Shown one piece after another: positions 11,988 to 19,750 of a DNA stretch of 64,000 nt. Position numbers and translations under genes: made by a program. Position 1 is the stretch's first letter; each line of letters opens with the position of its first letter. Source of the DNA: Micromonospora sp. MA102 (lineage in GTDB: Bacteria > Actinomycetota > Actinomycetes > Mycobacteriales > Micromonosporaceae); contig NZ_JAMWEG010000006.1 of the NCBI RefSeq assembly GCF_025460765.1, positions 62,001-126,000 of the forward strand. The letters run 5' to 3'. Below the pieces are notes generated by a model, which had not been told where the DNA came from, ran no database searches, and saw nothing but the letters and a program-made list of their open reading frames with translations.

Positions 11988-12695
11988 TCACTCCCTCTTC
12001 TCCGGTGCGCTCGCCGCGCGGGGGGTGGCCGGCACGAGCCGGCGGGTGATCCACAGCGGTGAGGTGACGGCGTTGCCCATCACCACCGCGTGCGCACCCG
12101 CGTCGAAGGCCTGGCCGATCTGTTCCGTGGTGCGGTACCGCCCTTCGGCGATCACCGGCACGGACAGCTGTGCGGCGAGTCGCGCCACGAGCCCGAGGTC
12201 GGGCCCGTCAGTCGGTGGGCTGGCCGGGGTGTAGCCGGACAGTGTGGTGGCGACGGCGTCGGCGCCGGCCTCGACGGCGGCGACGCCCTCGGCCGCGGTG
12301 GCGACGTCGGCGAGGATCAGCACGTCGGTCCGTTCGCGGATCAGGCGGACCGTTTCGGCGAAGGTGCGCCCGTCCGGCCGCGGGCGGTCGGTGGCGTCGA
12401 CCGCGACGATGTCCGCGCCGGCCAGCGCCACGTCGAGGGCGTGGGCCGCGGTCGGGGTGATGACCACGCCCTCGGTGCCGTGCTTGTAGAGCCCGATCAC
12501 CGGGACGTCGACGACGGGGCGCACCGCGGCGACGTCGCCGGGCCCGTTGACCCGGACCGCCACCGCGCCGCCGCGCACCACCGCGGCCGCCACCCGGGCC
12601 TGCACGTACGGGTCGCGCATCGGGTCGCCGGGGTCGTCGGGCAGCGGCTGGCAGGACACCACCAGGCCGCCGGCCAGGTCGTCGAGCACGTTCAC
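11988..12695 (-). CDS. nanE: NanE-like N-acylglucosamine/mannosamine-6-phosphate 2-epimerase
   Basis: This 235-aa TIM-barrel protein matches NanE in order: LVVSCQPLPDDP, VPVIGLYKHG with the catalytic-type lysine, VITPTAAHALDVALAGADIVAVDAT, ATTLSGYT and PVIAEGRYRTTEQ. NanE interconverts N-acetylmannosamine-6-phosphate and N-acetylglucosamine-6-phosphate. The GTG start is set by AAAGGA and by a GTGA overlap with the ROK kinase stop. NanA (the sialate lyase), NagA and NagB are absent from the window. The true substrate may therefore be ManNAc itself or another N-acylated amino sugar. The family call is firm, the substrate is not. Confidence 0.88.
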   Translation of the reverse strand: MNVLDDLAGGLVVSCQPLPDDPGDPMRDPYVQARVAAAVVRGGAVAVRVNGPGDVAAVRPVVDVPVIGLYKHGTEGVVITPTAAHALDVALAGADIVAVDATDRPRPDGRTFAETVRLIRERTDVLILADVATAAEGVAAVEAGADAVATTLSGYTPASPPTDGPDLGLVARLAAQLSVPVIAEGRYRTTEQIGQAFDAGAHAVVMGNAVTSPLWITRRLVPATPRAASAPEKRE

Positions 12696-13606
12696 GCGGT
12701 GGTCCTTTCGAAGTCGAGGCTGTCCATGGCCAGCCGGGCCGCGCCGACCACGACGGCGTCGGCGCCCAGGGTGGCGGGCAGCAGCGGGACGCCGGCCCAG
12801 CCCGCGGGCAGCTCGGCCGAGTAGGCGGCCGACGCGGCGGGCAGCAGGGCACCGCCCGCCCCGCCCGCCACGAGGACGGCGTCCGGGTCGAGCAGGGCCA
12901 CCAGCCCCGCCAGGGCCGCGCCGAGGGCGGTGCCGGCCCGGTCCACGACCCGCCGGGCGGCCGCCTCGCCGGCTGCAGCGCGCTCGGCGACGGTCCGGCC
13001 GGTGACCCGGCTTCCGGTCTCGATGGCGTACGCGGCGGCCAGCCCGCTGCCCGAGGCGATCGCCTCCAGGTGCCCGTACCGGCCGCACCCGCAGCGCAGC
13101 CGGTCGGCGCCGGGTGCCGGCAGGTGCCCGACCTCGCCGGCGGCGCCGCGGGCGCCCCCCTCGACGCGGCCGTGCCGGACGACCGCCCCGCCCAGCCCGG
13201 TGCCGACGGCGACCAGCAGCACATGGGCGCGGTCCCGTCCGGCGCCGGCCCAGCATTCGCCGAGCGCGGCGGCGTTCACGTCGTTGGTGACCCGCACCGC
13301 TCGGCCCAGCCGGGCGGCCAGCGCGTCGGCGACCGGGGTGCCGGTCCAGCCGGGCAGGCTGTCGGTGGCGTACCGGATGCCGCCCGTCGTGGGGTCGACC
13401 GTGCCGGCGGTGCCCACGCCCACCGGCCCGGTGGTCGCGCCGAGCAGGACGGCGGCCAGCCGGGCGGCGGCGTCCAGCACGGCCTCCGGCCCGGACCGGG
13501 CGGGCGTGGGGACCTCGCGGCGCTCCCGCACCCGCCCGCCCCGGTCGACCAGTGCGGCCGCCGTCTTGGTGCCGCCGATGTCGATGCCGACGACCGGTGT
13601 CGTCAT
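12692..13606 (-). CDS. ROK-family sugar kinase (NanK/glucokinase-like)
   Basis: This 304-aa ROK protein has the N-terminal phosphate-binding motif VGIDIGGTKTAAALVD, the catalytic-type VTNDVNAAALGE, the VGTGLGGAVV loop and a zinc-site region CGCGRYGHLE. The usual motif there is CxCGxxGCxE; here His replaces the third Cys, which could still bind zinc. Next to NanE it should phosphorylate the imported amino sugar, for example ManNAc to ManNAc-6-phosphate. There is no N-terminal DNA-binding domain, so it is a kinase and not a repressor. Its ATGA start overlaps the permease stop. Confidence 0.9.
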   Translation of the reverse strand: MTTPVVGIDIGGTKTAAALVDRGGRVRERREVPTPARSGPEAVLDAAARLAAVLLGATTGPVGVGTAGTVDPTTGGIRYATDSLPGWTGTPVADALAARLGRAVRVTNDVNAAALGECWAGAGRDRAHVLLVAVGTGLGGAVVRHGRVEGGARGAAGEVGHLPAPGADRLRCGCGRYGHLEAIASGSGLAAAYAIETGSRVTGRTVAERAAAGEAAARRVVDRAGTALGAALAGLVALLDPDAVLVAGGAGGALLPAASAAYSAELPAGWAGVPLLPATLGADAVVVGAARLAMDSLDFERTTA

Positions 13607-14445
13607 CCCTTGAGGCCGGTGTGCGCGAGGCCCTCGACGAACTGCTTCTGCGCGATGACGAAGACCACCAGGACCGGCAGCGCGGTCATCGACGCGGCGG
13701 CCAGCTGGACGTCCCACATGGGGCCGCCGTAGGCGTCGACGAACTGGGTGAGCGCCTGGGGCAGGGTGAACTTCTCCGGCGAGGAGAGGAACACGATCGG
13801 CTCCAGGTAGAGGTTCCAGCTGTGCAGGAAGGTGAAGATGGCCACCGCGCCCAGCGCGGGCCGCGACAGCGGCAGGGCGATCCGCCAGAAGGTGGCGAAT
13901 CGGCCGAGCCCGTCGACCCGGGCGGCCTCCTCCAGCTCGCCGGGGAGGCTGATGAAGAACTGCCGCATGATGAACGTCGCCAGCACGCTGGGCGCGCCGA
14001 AGATCGGCACCAGGATCAGCGGCCAGTGGGTGTTGACCAGGCCGAGCTTGAAGAACATCTGGAACAGCGGAACGATCGTCACCTCGCTGGGAATGAGCAG
14101 GCCCGCGAGGACGACCAGGAACAGGACGTTCTGGCCGCGGAATCGGATGCGCGCGAAGGCGTAACCGGCCAGCGCCGACACGGCCAGGGTGCCGACCGTG
14201 ACGAGCAGCGCGATGTAGAGGCTGTTCAGGTACTGCTGCCCGAACGGCTGCAACTCGAACACCCGCCGGTACGCGTCGAGCCGCGGGTGGGTCGGCAGCA
14301 GGTCCGGCGGGAAGGCGAAGATGTCCGCCACCGGCTTCAGCGACGAGGTGACCATCCACCAGGTCGGGAAGACGAACGGGATCGACAGGACCAGCAGCAC
14401 CCCGTAGAGCACCAGCTTGGTCCGCCGCGACAGGTCACGACTCAT
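13603..14445 (-). CDS. ABC sugar-transporter inner-membrane permease, MalG type
   Basis: This 280-aa permease has six predicted membrane segments and the CUT1 EAA loop EEAARVDGLGRFATFWRIALPL, which docks to the ATPase. It overlaps the preceding permease gene by 11 bp and the ROK kinase gene by 4 bp. With its partner permease and the lipoprotein it forms a carbohydrate importer. No ATPase gene lies in the locus, so a shared MsiK-type ATPase encoded elsewhere is probably used, as is usual for actinobacterial CUT1 systems. Confidence 0.93.
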   Translation of the reverse strand: MSRDLSRRTKLVLYGVLLVLSIPFVFPTWWMVTSSLKPVADIFAFPPDLLPTHPRLDAYRRVFELQPFGQQYLNSLYIALLVTVGTLAVSALAGYAFARIRFRGQNVLFLVVLAGLLIPSEVTIVPLFQMFFKLGLVNTHWPLILVPIFGAPSVLATFIMRQFFISLPGELEEAARVDGLGRFATFWRIALPLSRPALGAVAIFTFLHSWNLYLEPIVFLSSPEKFTLPQALTQFVDAYGGPMWDVQLAAASMTALPVLVVFVIAQKQFVEGLAHTGLKG

Positions 14446-15382
14446 GGAAGACCCACCTCTTGCGCATCTGCCACTGCAGCACGGTGAGCGCGAGCACGAT
14501 GGCGAACAGGACGATCGACAGCGTGGCGCCGTAGCCGAAGTGATGGAACTGGAAGGCCTGCTGGTACAGGTAGTAGACGAGCACGGTCGTCGACGTGCCC
14601 GGCCCGCCCTGGGTGAGCACCGCGATCTGTGCGAAGACCTGCAGCGACCCGACCACGGTGATGATCGACGTGAGCAGGATCGTCGGGCTGATGAGCGGCA
14701 CCGTGATGCGCCAGAACTGGCGCAGCCGGCTCGCCCCGTCCACCTGCGCGGCCTCGTACAGGTCCGCCGGCACGCCCTGCAGGGCGGCCAGGAACAGCAC
14801 CATGTTCAGGCCGACGTTCTTGAACACCTGCACGACGATGACCGACACCATCGCGGTGCCCTCGCCGCGCAGCCAGTTCGGCCCGTCGATCCCGACGGTG
14901 TCGAGCAGGCTGTTCAGCCCGCCGTTGTCCTGCAGCAGGAAGCCCCACACGATGGTCCAGGCCACCAGCGAGACCACGACGGGAGAGAAGAACAGCGTGC
15001 GGAACAGGATGGTGCCGCGCAGCCGCTGGTTGAGCAGGACGGCCAGCAGCAAGGCCAGGCCGAGGTTGAGCACCACGAGGCCGACGGAGAACAGCCCGGT
15101 GGCGCGCAGCACCGCGCCGAGGTTGGGGTCGTCGACGAGCGCCTGGTAGTTGTCGGTGCCGACGAACTCGAACGTCCCGGCGAGCACGTTCCACTCGTGC
15201 AGGCTGTACCAGACCACGAGGATCAGCGGCAGGATCACGAAGACGGCGCTGCCGAGCAGTTGCGGGGTGATGAACAGGTAACCGGCAAGGTGGTCCCGGC
15301 GGCGGGTGGTCCAGAACGGCCGGGCCGGGCCCGGGGCGGGCCCGGCAGCAGCCGGGCCCACCCTGGTGTCCGTCTGGGTCAT
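14435..15382 (-). CDS. ABC sugar-transporter inner-membrane permease, MalF type
   Basis: This 315-aa permease has a cytosolic N-terminal tail (about 30 residues rich in Pro and Ala), then six membrane segments starting at YLFITPQLLGSAVFVILPLILV. The EAA loop reads YEAAQVDGASRLRQFWRITVPL. The ATG at 15382 is the first sensible start after the binding-protein stop, and a weak AGGG precedes it. It is the heterodimer partner of the following permease, encoded with an 11-bp overlap. Confidence 0.92.
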   Translation of the reverse strand: MTQTDTRVGPAAAGPAPGPARPFWTTRRRDHLAGYLFITPQLLGSAVFVILPLILVVWYSLHEWNVLAGTFEFVGTDNYQALVDDPNLGAVLRATGLFSVGLVVLNLGLALLLAVLLNQRLRGTILFRTLFFSPVVVSLVAWTIVWGFLLQDNGGLNSLLDTVGIDGPNWLRGEGTAMVSVIVVQVFKNVGLNMVLFLAALQGVPADLYEAAQVDGASRLRQFWRITVPLISPTILLTSIITVVGSLQVFAQIAVLTQGGPGTSTTVLVYYLYQQAFQFHHFGYGATLSIVLFAIVLALTVLQWQMRKRWVFHES

Positions 15383-15393
15383 GATCGTCAGCC

Positions 15394-16677
15394 CTACTTC
15401 GCCAGCAGCGGCTGGATCTTGGTGCAGACGCCGTTGAGCACGGCCTTGACGTCCGCGTTCGGCTGCCACAGCGGGTCGAGGCCGGCGCGGACCTGCTGGC
15501 TCAGCTCGGCCTGGCCGGCGTGGCTGGGCTTGACCACGCCGTTGGTGATGCCGTCGATGACGACCTTCTGCAGCTGCTCCGGCTTGAGCTTCGGGTTCGT
15601 CTTGGCGAGCGTCTCGGCGGTCAGCTGGGACTGCCGGGGCGGCGGGAAGAACTGGGCGAGCTTCGCCGAGTTGGTGGGGTTGGTGAAGAAGGCCAGGAAG
15701 TCGGCGGCCTGCTTGGCGTGCGGGCTCTTCTTCATCACCCCGAGGCCGGCCTGGCCGACCACCGCGTAGTTCCCCTTCGGCCCGGCCGGCAGCGGCACCA
15801 GGTCCCACCCGAAGCCGCCGTCCTTCAGCAGCGACGCGCGGGAGATCTGGGTGACCGTCATGGCCGAGTCACCGGCGAAGAAGTCGGCCGTCGTGCCCGG
15901 ACCGGGCAGCGCCTTCTGGGTGAAGGTGGCCTTGTGCAGGGTGGTCATCGCGTCGACCATCTCCGGGCTGTTGAAGCCGCAGGTCTTGCCGTCCTCGCTC
16001 CACGCCCGGGCGCCCCACCCGGTCCAGAAAGTGGACAGGTTGTCCCAGCCCTTGTAGTCGAAGTCCCGGATGACCAGGCCGGCCTTGCCGGACCTCGCCG
16101 CCGCCGCGGCGGCGGTGGTCAGGGCGTTGTCCCAGGTCCACTGCCCGGACGCGATCAGCTCGGCCGGGGTCTTCTGCCCGGCCTTCTTGATCATGTCGGT
16201 GTTGACGAACACCCCGAACGGCGAGGTGGAGAAGGGGTACGCGAACAGCTTCCCGTCGTTCTGCCAGAGCTTGAGGGTGGCGGGGGAGAGGTCCTCGTAC
16301 TGGTAGCCCTCGGCCTTCTTGAGGGTGTCGTCCAGCGGCGCGAGCGCGCCCGAGGCGACGAAGTCGGGGGCCGAGTTCTCGAACACCCAGGCGAGGTCGG
16401 GCGCGTTCCCGCCGGCGATCTGGGTGGTCAGGGTCGTGGTGTAGTTGTCGAACGGCAGCGGGTCGAACTTGATCTCGGCGACGTCCGGGTGGCTCTTGCG
16501 GTACTCGTCGGCGATCTCGTTGAACAGCTTGAGGTGCGCCTCGTTGGCCGACCAGACGGTCATCCGCAGCTTCGCCGGGCCGCTGTCGGCCGACTCGCCA
16601 CCGCCGCCGCAGGCGGTCAGGGCGAGCGCGCCGGCCAGCGCCACGGCGACGCCGCGCAGGGCCTTTCCTGCTCTCAC
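15394..16677 (-). CDS. ABC sugar-transporter substrate-binding lipoprotein
   Basis: This 427-aa extracellular binding protein of the CUT1 type has a lipoprotein signal ending in the lipobox LTAC, with Cys23 as lipidation site. The mature part shows the typical cluster B layout: LRMTVWSANEAHLKLFNEIADEYRKSHP, AGGNAPDLAWVF, and PAGPKGNYAVVGQAGLGV near the hinge. GAGGAGA precedes the GTG start. It is 11 nt upstream of the first permease gene and 27 nt after the oxidoreductase stop. The ligand is unknown; NanE and the ROK kinase point to an amino sugar or its glycoside. Confidence 0.93.
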   Translation of the reverse strand: MRAGKALRGVAVALAGALALTACGGGGESADSGPAKLRMTVWSANEAHLKLFNEIADEYRKSHPDVAEIKFDPLPFDNYTTTLTTQIAGGNAPDLAWVFENSAPDFVASGALAPLDDTLKKAEGYQYEDLSPATLKLWQNDGKLFAYPFSTSPFGVFVNTDMIKKAGQKTPAELIASGQWTWDNALTTAAAAAARSGKAGLVIRDFDYKGWDNLSTFWTGWGARAWSEDGKTCGFNSPEMVDAMTTLHKATFTQKALPGPGTTADFFAGDSAMTVTQISRASLLKDGGFGWDLVPLPAGPKGNYAVVGQAGLGVMKKSPHAKQAADFLAFFTNPTNSAKLAQFFPPPRQSQLTAETLAKTNPKLKPEQLQKVVIDGITNGVVKPSHAGQAELSQQVRAGLDPLWQPNADVKAVLNGVCTKIQPLLAK

Positions 16678-16704
16678 AATTTTCTCCTCACCGGGGGTGT
16701 GTGT

Positions 16705-18309
16705 TCAGTAGCCCGCGATCCGCGGCCAGCGCTGTTCCACGCCGGCCGCGGTGAGGCGGTCCTGGAAGTCGGCCAGCAGACGGGGGGTGTTGCGGACCGC
16801 ACGCGGGGACTCGCCCCGCGCCAGACAGAAGTCGGCGAGCAGGCCGGCGACCTCGCCGACGTTCCACTCGACCGGGTGCAGCCGGTAGCTGCCGTTGGTG
16901 ACGTGGGTGGTGCCGATGTTCTTGCCGGCGGGCAGCAGGTTCTCCATCCGCCGGGGGATCAGCGCGCCGAGCGGGATCTCGAACGGGCAGGAGCCGACGT
17001 CGATGTAGTTGTCGCCGCCGGTCGACGGGTGCAGGTCGATCCGGTACATGCCCACGCCCACCGCGTCCGGGTACTCGACCGCGCCGTGCTCGCCCCGGAC
17101 CGCCAGGGACAGATCCTGCTCGGCGACGGTGTACTCGGCCCGGATCCGGCGGGACTCGCGGATGTACGGGGCCTGGGCCAGGCCGTCGGCGCTGCCGGTC
17201 ACGTCGCCGCGCAGCCGCAGGCCGGGGAAGCCGGTGCCGCCGTCGGGCCGGGGCGCCTCGGTCTGCAGCCAGTAGAGCACCGAGTACGACAGCTCGCGGG
17301 CCTTGGCCAGGTGCCACGACGCGTTCGGCACGTCGATGACCGGGCCCTCGAAGTAGTCGATCATCGGCCAGTTCACCAGCGTGATGTCGCTGCCGTACGC
17401 GCCGTCGGTGAAGTTGCGGCGCGCGGCGATCCGCCGGAACGTCCACAGGTTGCCGTCACCGGGGTTGACGCGCTGGTCGGCGTTGACGCTCAGCGGGTCG
17501 TCGTCCGGGTTGGGGGTGAAGCTGCGCTCGACGATCTCCAGGGTGCGCGGGTGCGGCGACTTCCAGGACAGCAGCCGGTCACCCCAGAAGTCGGGCTTGT
17601 AGTCGCGCCAGAAGTCGTATCCGGCGGGCCGGTCGATGGTGTGGTCGCCGTCGACGTGGTCGATGGCGAAGCAGACGGACACCGCCTGCATGTTCATCGG
17701 CTGGGCCTCGGCCGGGGCGCTCGGCTCACCGGTCTCCGCCCGCGACTCGAACCCGGTGACGTACTCGGTGCCGGTCAGCGGCAGCAGCTCGCCGGTCTCG
17801 GTGGCGTCCAGCACGTACGGGGCGACCACGTCGATCCGCTCGTCCCGGTCGCGGTGCGCGAGGGTCACGCCGGTCACCCGGTCGCCGTCGGTCTCCGCGG
17901 CGACCGGCCGGTACGGCTGCAGCACCCGCAGCCGGCCCGAGCCCCGGTACGGGGCGAGCATCTCCTCGATGACGGCGACGGCCACCCGCGGCTCGTGGCA
18001 GAGCCGGCTCACCCAGCCCGCACCGGGGTTGAGGTCGGTCCAGGCCCGGGACCGTTCGGTCAGCGGGTAGTGACGGCGGTAGTAGCCGCGGATGCCGTTG
18101 CGCAGCGCCCGGTAGCTGGCGGTGGCGCCGAACTGCTCGATCCAGGAGTGCTCGTCCGGTGGGACGGCCTGGCTGGTGAGCTGCCCGCCGAGCCAGTCGA
18201 ACTCCTCGGTCAGGATGACGGACCGGCCGGTCCGGGCCGCGGCGAGCGCCGCGGCGACACCGCCCAGTCCGCCCCCGACGACGAGGACGTCCGCACGCAT
18301 GATGACCAC
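16705..18309 (-). CDS. FAD-dependent oxidoreductase, PF12831 type
   Basis: This 534-aa protein begins with an FAD-binding Rossmann motif (DVLVVGGGLGGVAAALAAARTGRSVILTEE), followed by FDWLGGQLTSQAVPPDEH. A second conserved patch, VLDATETGELLPLTGTEYVTGFESR, matches the PF12831 FAD-oxidoreductase group found in sugar-utilisation loci. The C-terminal MENLLPAGKNIGTTHVTNGSYRLHPVEWNVGE fits the closing FAD motif. It has no export signal, so it acts in the cytosol. Its place between LacI and the importer suggests it oxidises the imported sugar or an aglycone; this is inference. The GTG at 18309 follows AAGGAAG; an ATG at 18300 is an alternative start. Confidence 0.85.
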   Translation of the reverse strand: MVIMRADVLVVGGGLGGVAAALAAARTGRSVILTEEFDWLGGQLTSQAVPPDEHSWIEQFGATASYRALRNGIRGYYRRHYPLTERSRAWTDLNPGAGWVSRLCHEPRVAVAVIEEMLAPYRGSGRLRVLQPYRPVAAETDGDRVTGVTLAHRDRDERIDVVAPYVLDATETGELLPLTGTEYVTGFESRAETGEPSAPAEAQPMNMQAVSVCFAIDHVDGDHTIDRPAGYDFWRDYKPDFWGDRLLSWKSPHPRTLEIVERSFTPNPDDDPLSVNADQRVNPGDGNLWTFRRIAARRNFTDGAYGSDITLVNWPMIDYFEGPVIDVPNASWHLAKARELSYSVLYWLQTEAPRPDGGTGFPGLRLRGDVTGSADGLAQAPYIRESRRIRAEYTVAEQDLSLAVRGEHGAVEYPDAVGVGMYRIDLHPSTGGDNYIDVGSCPFEIPLGALIPRRMENLLPAGKNIGTTHVTNGSYRLHPVEWNVGEVAGLLADFCLARGESPRAVRNTPRLLADFQDRLTAAGVEQRWPRIAGY

Positions 18310-18339
18310 TTGCTTCCTTCCAGTTGCGCGGCCGGCCGC

Positions 18340-19386
18340 TCAGCGGCGGTCGACCGCCGGATCAGGGGTGCCGAGGGTGCTGCCCTCGACGAGTTGGCAG
18401 GGGAGAAGTCGCTGCTGGAGGCCGCCGGCGCTGCCGTCGATGACGCCGGTGAGCACCTCGACCGACTGCCGGCCCATCTCCTCGCGGGGGATGCGGAACC
18501 CGGTGAACACGATGTCGGTGGGGACGGGGACGGTCGGGTCGCCGAGGGTCACGATCGACAGGTCGCCGGGCACGGTGAGGCCGCGCCGCCGGGCGGCGGA
18601 CTCCAGTGCCACCGCCGTGGCGAAGTCCTCCACGAACGCCGCCGTGCTCCCGTCGGCCAGCAGATCGTCGAGGGTCGCGTCGGCCGCCCCGGCCACCGCG
18701 GACACCTGGCGGGCGCTCTCCGCGGTGCTCGCGGCGGCGACGAAGCCCTGGCGGCGGTCCTGCGAGGACTCGGCGGTCGACCCCATGCCCACATACGTCA
18801 GGCGGCGGTGGCCGTGCCGCAGCGCCGTCTCGACGAGCCTCGCCACCGCCGAGGCGTAGTCGGCGCCGACGTAGGGGACCGGGCCGCCGGCGTCGTCGCG
18901 GCGCCCGACGGCGACGTACGGGTATCCGTCACCGTTGAGCCGCTGCAGCTCCGCGCCGTCGATCTCGCGCCCGAGCAGGATGCACCCGTCGGCCAGCCGC
19001 AGCCGGTTGTCCTGGTGGAAGATGCGTCGCCGGCCGTCCACGACCGGTGCGCTGGTGAACAGAAGCAGGTCGCAGCCGACCCGCTCGGCGTACTCCTCGA
19101 TGCCGAGCAGGAACGGGTGGAAGAAGTCCCGGCTGCCGCTGGGGAAGGCGGGCTCGTACGTGAAGACGCCGATGATCCGGTTGAACCGCGAGGCGAGGCG
19201 GCGGGCCACGGGGTCGGCGGCGTAGCCGGTCTCGGCGATGACGCGCAACACCCGGTCCCGGGTCTCCGGGGCGATGCGCACCTCGGCGTCGGTCCGGTTG
19301 TTGAGCACCAGCGACACGGTCGCCTGACTGACACCGGCCATCCGCGCGATGTCACGCTGGGTGACGCGTCGGGGGGGAGCGGTCAC
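18340..19386 (-). CDS. LacI-family transcriptional regulator of the sugar locus
   Basis: This 348-aa repressor has the LacI N-terminal helix-turn-helix (VTQRDIARMAGVSQATVSLVLNNR, residues 8-31), then a hinge and a periplasmic-binding-protein-like sensor domain ending in the PREEMGRQSVEVL region. GGAAGGA precedes the GTG start. It is the first gene of the minus-strand operon and so probably autoregulated. Three palindromic operators in the divergent intergenic region (see the separate entries) are its likely targets. The inducer is probably the transported sugar or its phosphate. Confidence 0.93.
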   Translation of the reverse strand: MTAPPRRVTQRDIARMAGVSQATVSLVLNNRTDAEVRIAPETRDRVLRVIAETGYAADPVARRLASRFNRIIGVFTYEPAFPSGSRDFFHPFLLGIEEYAERVGCDLLLFTSAPVVDGRRRIFHQDNRLRLADGCILLGREIDGAELQRLNGDGYPYVAVGRRDDAGGPVPYVGADYASAVARLVETALRHGHRRLTYVGMGSTAESSQDRRQGFVAAASTAESARQVSAVAGAADATLDDLLADGSTAAFVEDFATAVALESAARRRGLTVPGDLSIVTLGDPTVPVPTDIVFTGFRIPREEMGRQSVEVLTGVIDGSAGGLQQRLLPCQLVEGSTLGTPDPAVDRR

Positions 19387-19405
19387 GTCGGGTCCTTCCG
19401 GTGCG

Positions 19406-19421
19406 GCTAATGCGTATTAGC
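19406..19421. promoter_or_regulatory. LacI-type operator O1 (transporter side)
   Basis: GCTAATGCGTATTAGC has perfect 6-bp arms around GCGT. It lies just downstream of the minus-strand -10 box, over the first transcribed bases, where a bound repressor would block the lacI-transporter promoter. It is one of three copies of the consensus GCTAATRCGYATTAGC in this 364-bp gap. Confidence 0.8.
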
Positions 19422-19437
19422 CTCGGCGTTGGGAAGG

Positions 19438-19466
19438 AGCCTGGCGTCTGGCCCGGCGTGTGTCAA
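19438..19466 (-). promoter_or_regulatory. Promoter of the lacI-transporter operon
   Basis: TTGACA (19466-19461) is followed after 17 bp by CAGGCT (19443-19438) on the minus strand. The -35 is embedded in CACCTCTTGACA, a 12-mer repeated in inverse orientation at the divergent promoter. The -35 is perfect and the -10 is weak. Confidence 0.6.
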
Positions 19467-19504
19467 GAGGTGAGCGCAAGATTTCGCGGCGATGAACCTG
19501 CTGG

Positions 19505-19520
19505 AGTAATGCGCATTAGC
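19505..19520. promoter_or_regulatory. LacI-type operator O2 (central)
   Basis: AGTAATGCGCATTAGC contains the perfect 12-bp palindrome TAATGCGCATTA but lacks the outer GC on its left arm. It lies between the two divergent promoters, about 100 bp from each outer operator, where it could support looping. Confidence 0.7.
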
Positions 19521-19571
19521 CGAATGGTCCGGCCGGTGGACCGCGCGGATCGGCGCGGCGTCGGACACCTC

Positions 19572-19601
19572 TTGACAGGAGCGCCGCCGAGCGAGCAACA
19601 T
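19572..19601 (+). promoter_or_regulatory. Promoter of the secreted beta-propeller gene
   Basis: TTGACA (19572-19577) sits in the same CACCTCTTGACA 12-mer as the divergent promoter. An 18-bp spacer leads to the weak -10 CAACAT. Transcription would start near 19608, immediately before operator O3. Confidence 0.5.
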
Positions 19602-19615
19602 TCGAGAAACATAGA

Positions 19616-19633
19616 TGCTAATACGTATTAGCA
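19616..19633. promoter_or_regulatory. LacI-type operator O3 (beta-propeller side)
   Basis: TGCTAATACGTATTAGCA is a perfect 18-bp palindrome and the strongest of the three operator copies. It covers the predicted first transcribed bases of the secreted glycosidase-like gene, so the LacI protein likely represses both directions. Confidence 0.85.
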
Positions 19634-19750
19634 CGGCGACGCCAGGGCGCGTCAGCCGGTCGATGTCCCCTGTGTTCTCACTGAGAGTCACCCCCGCGCC
19701 GCTCGCGAACCGTCACCGCGTCCGATCGCACCGACCGAAGAGGAAGCCGC

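Noticed and set aside
15520..19410. A 1296-codon open frame on the plus strand opposite the sugar-transport operon
   Set aside because: It is the antisense of well-supported transporter, oxidoreductase and LacI genes. Its translation is Arg, Gly, Val and Pro-rich with no domain; such long shadows are normal in very GC-rich DNA.
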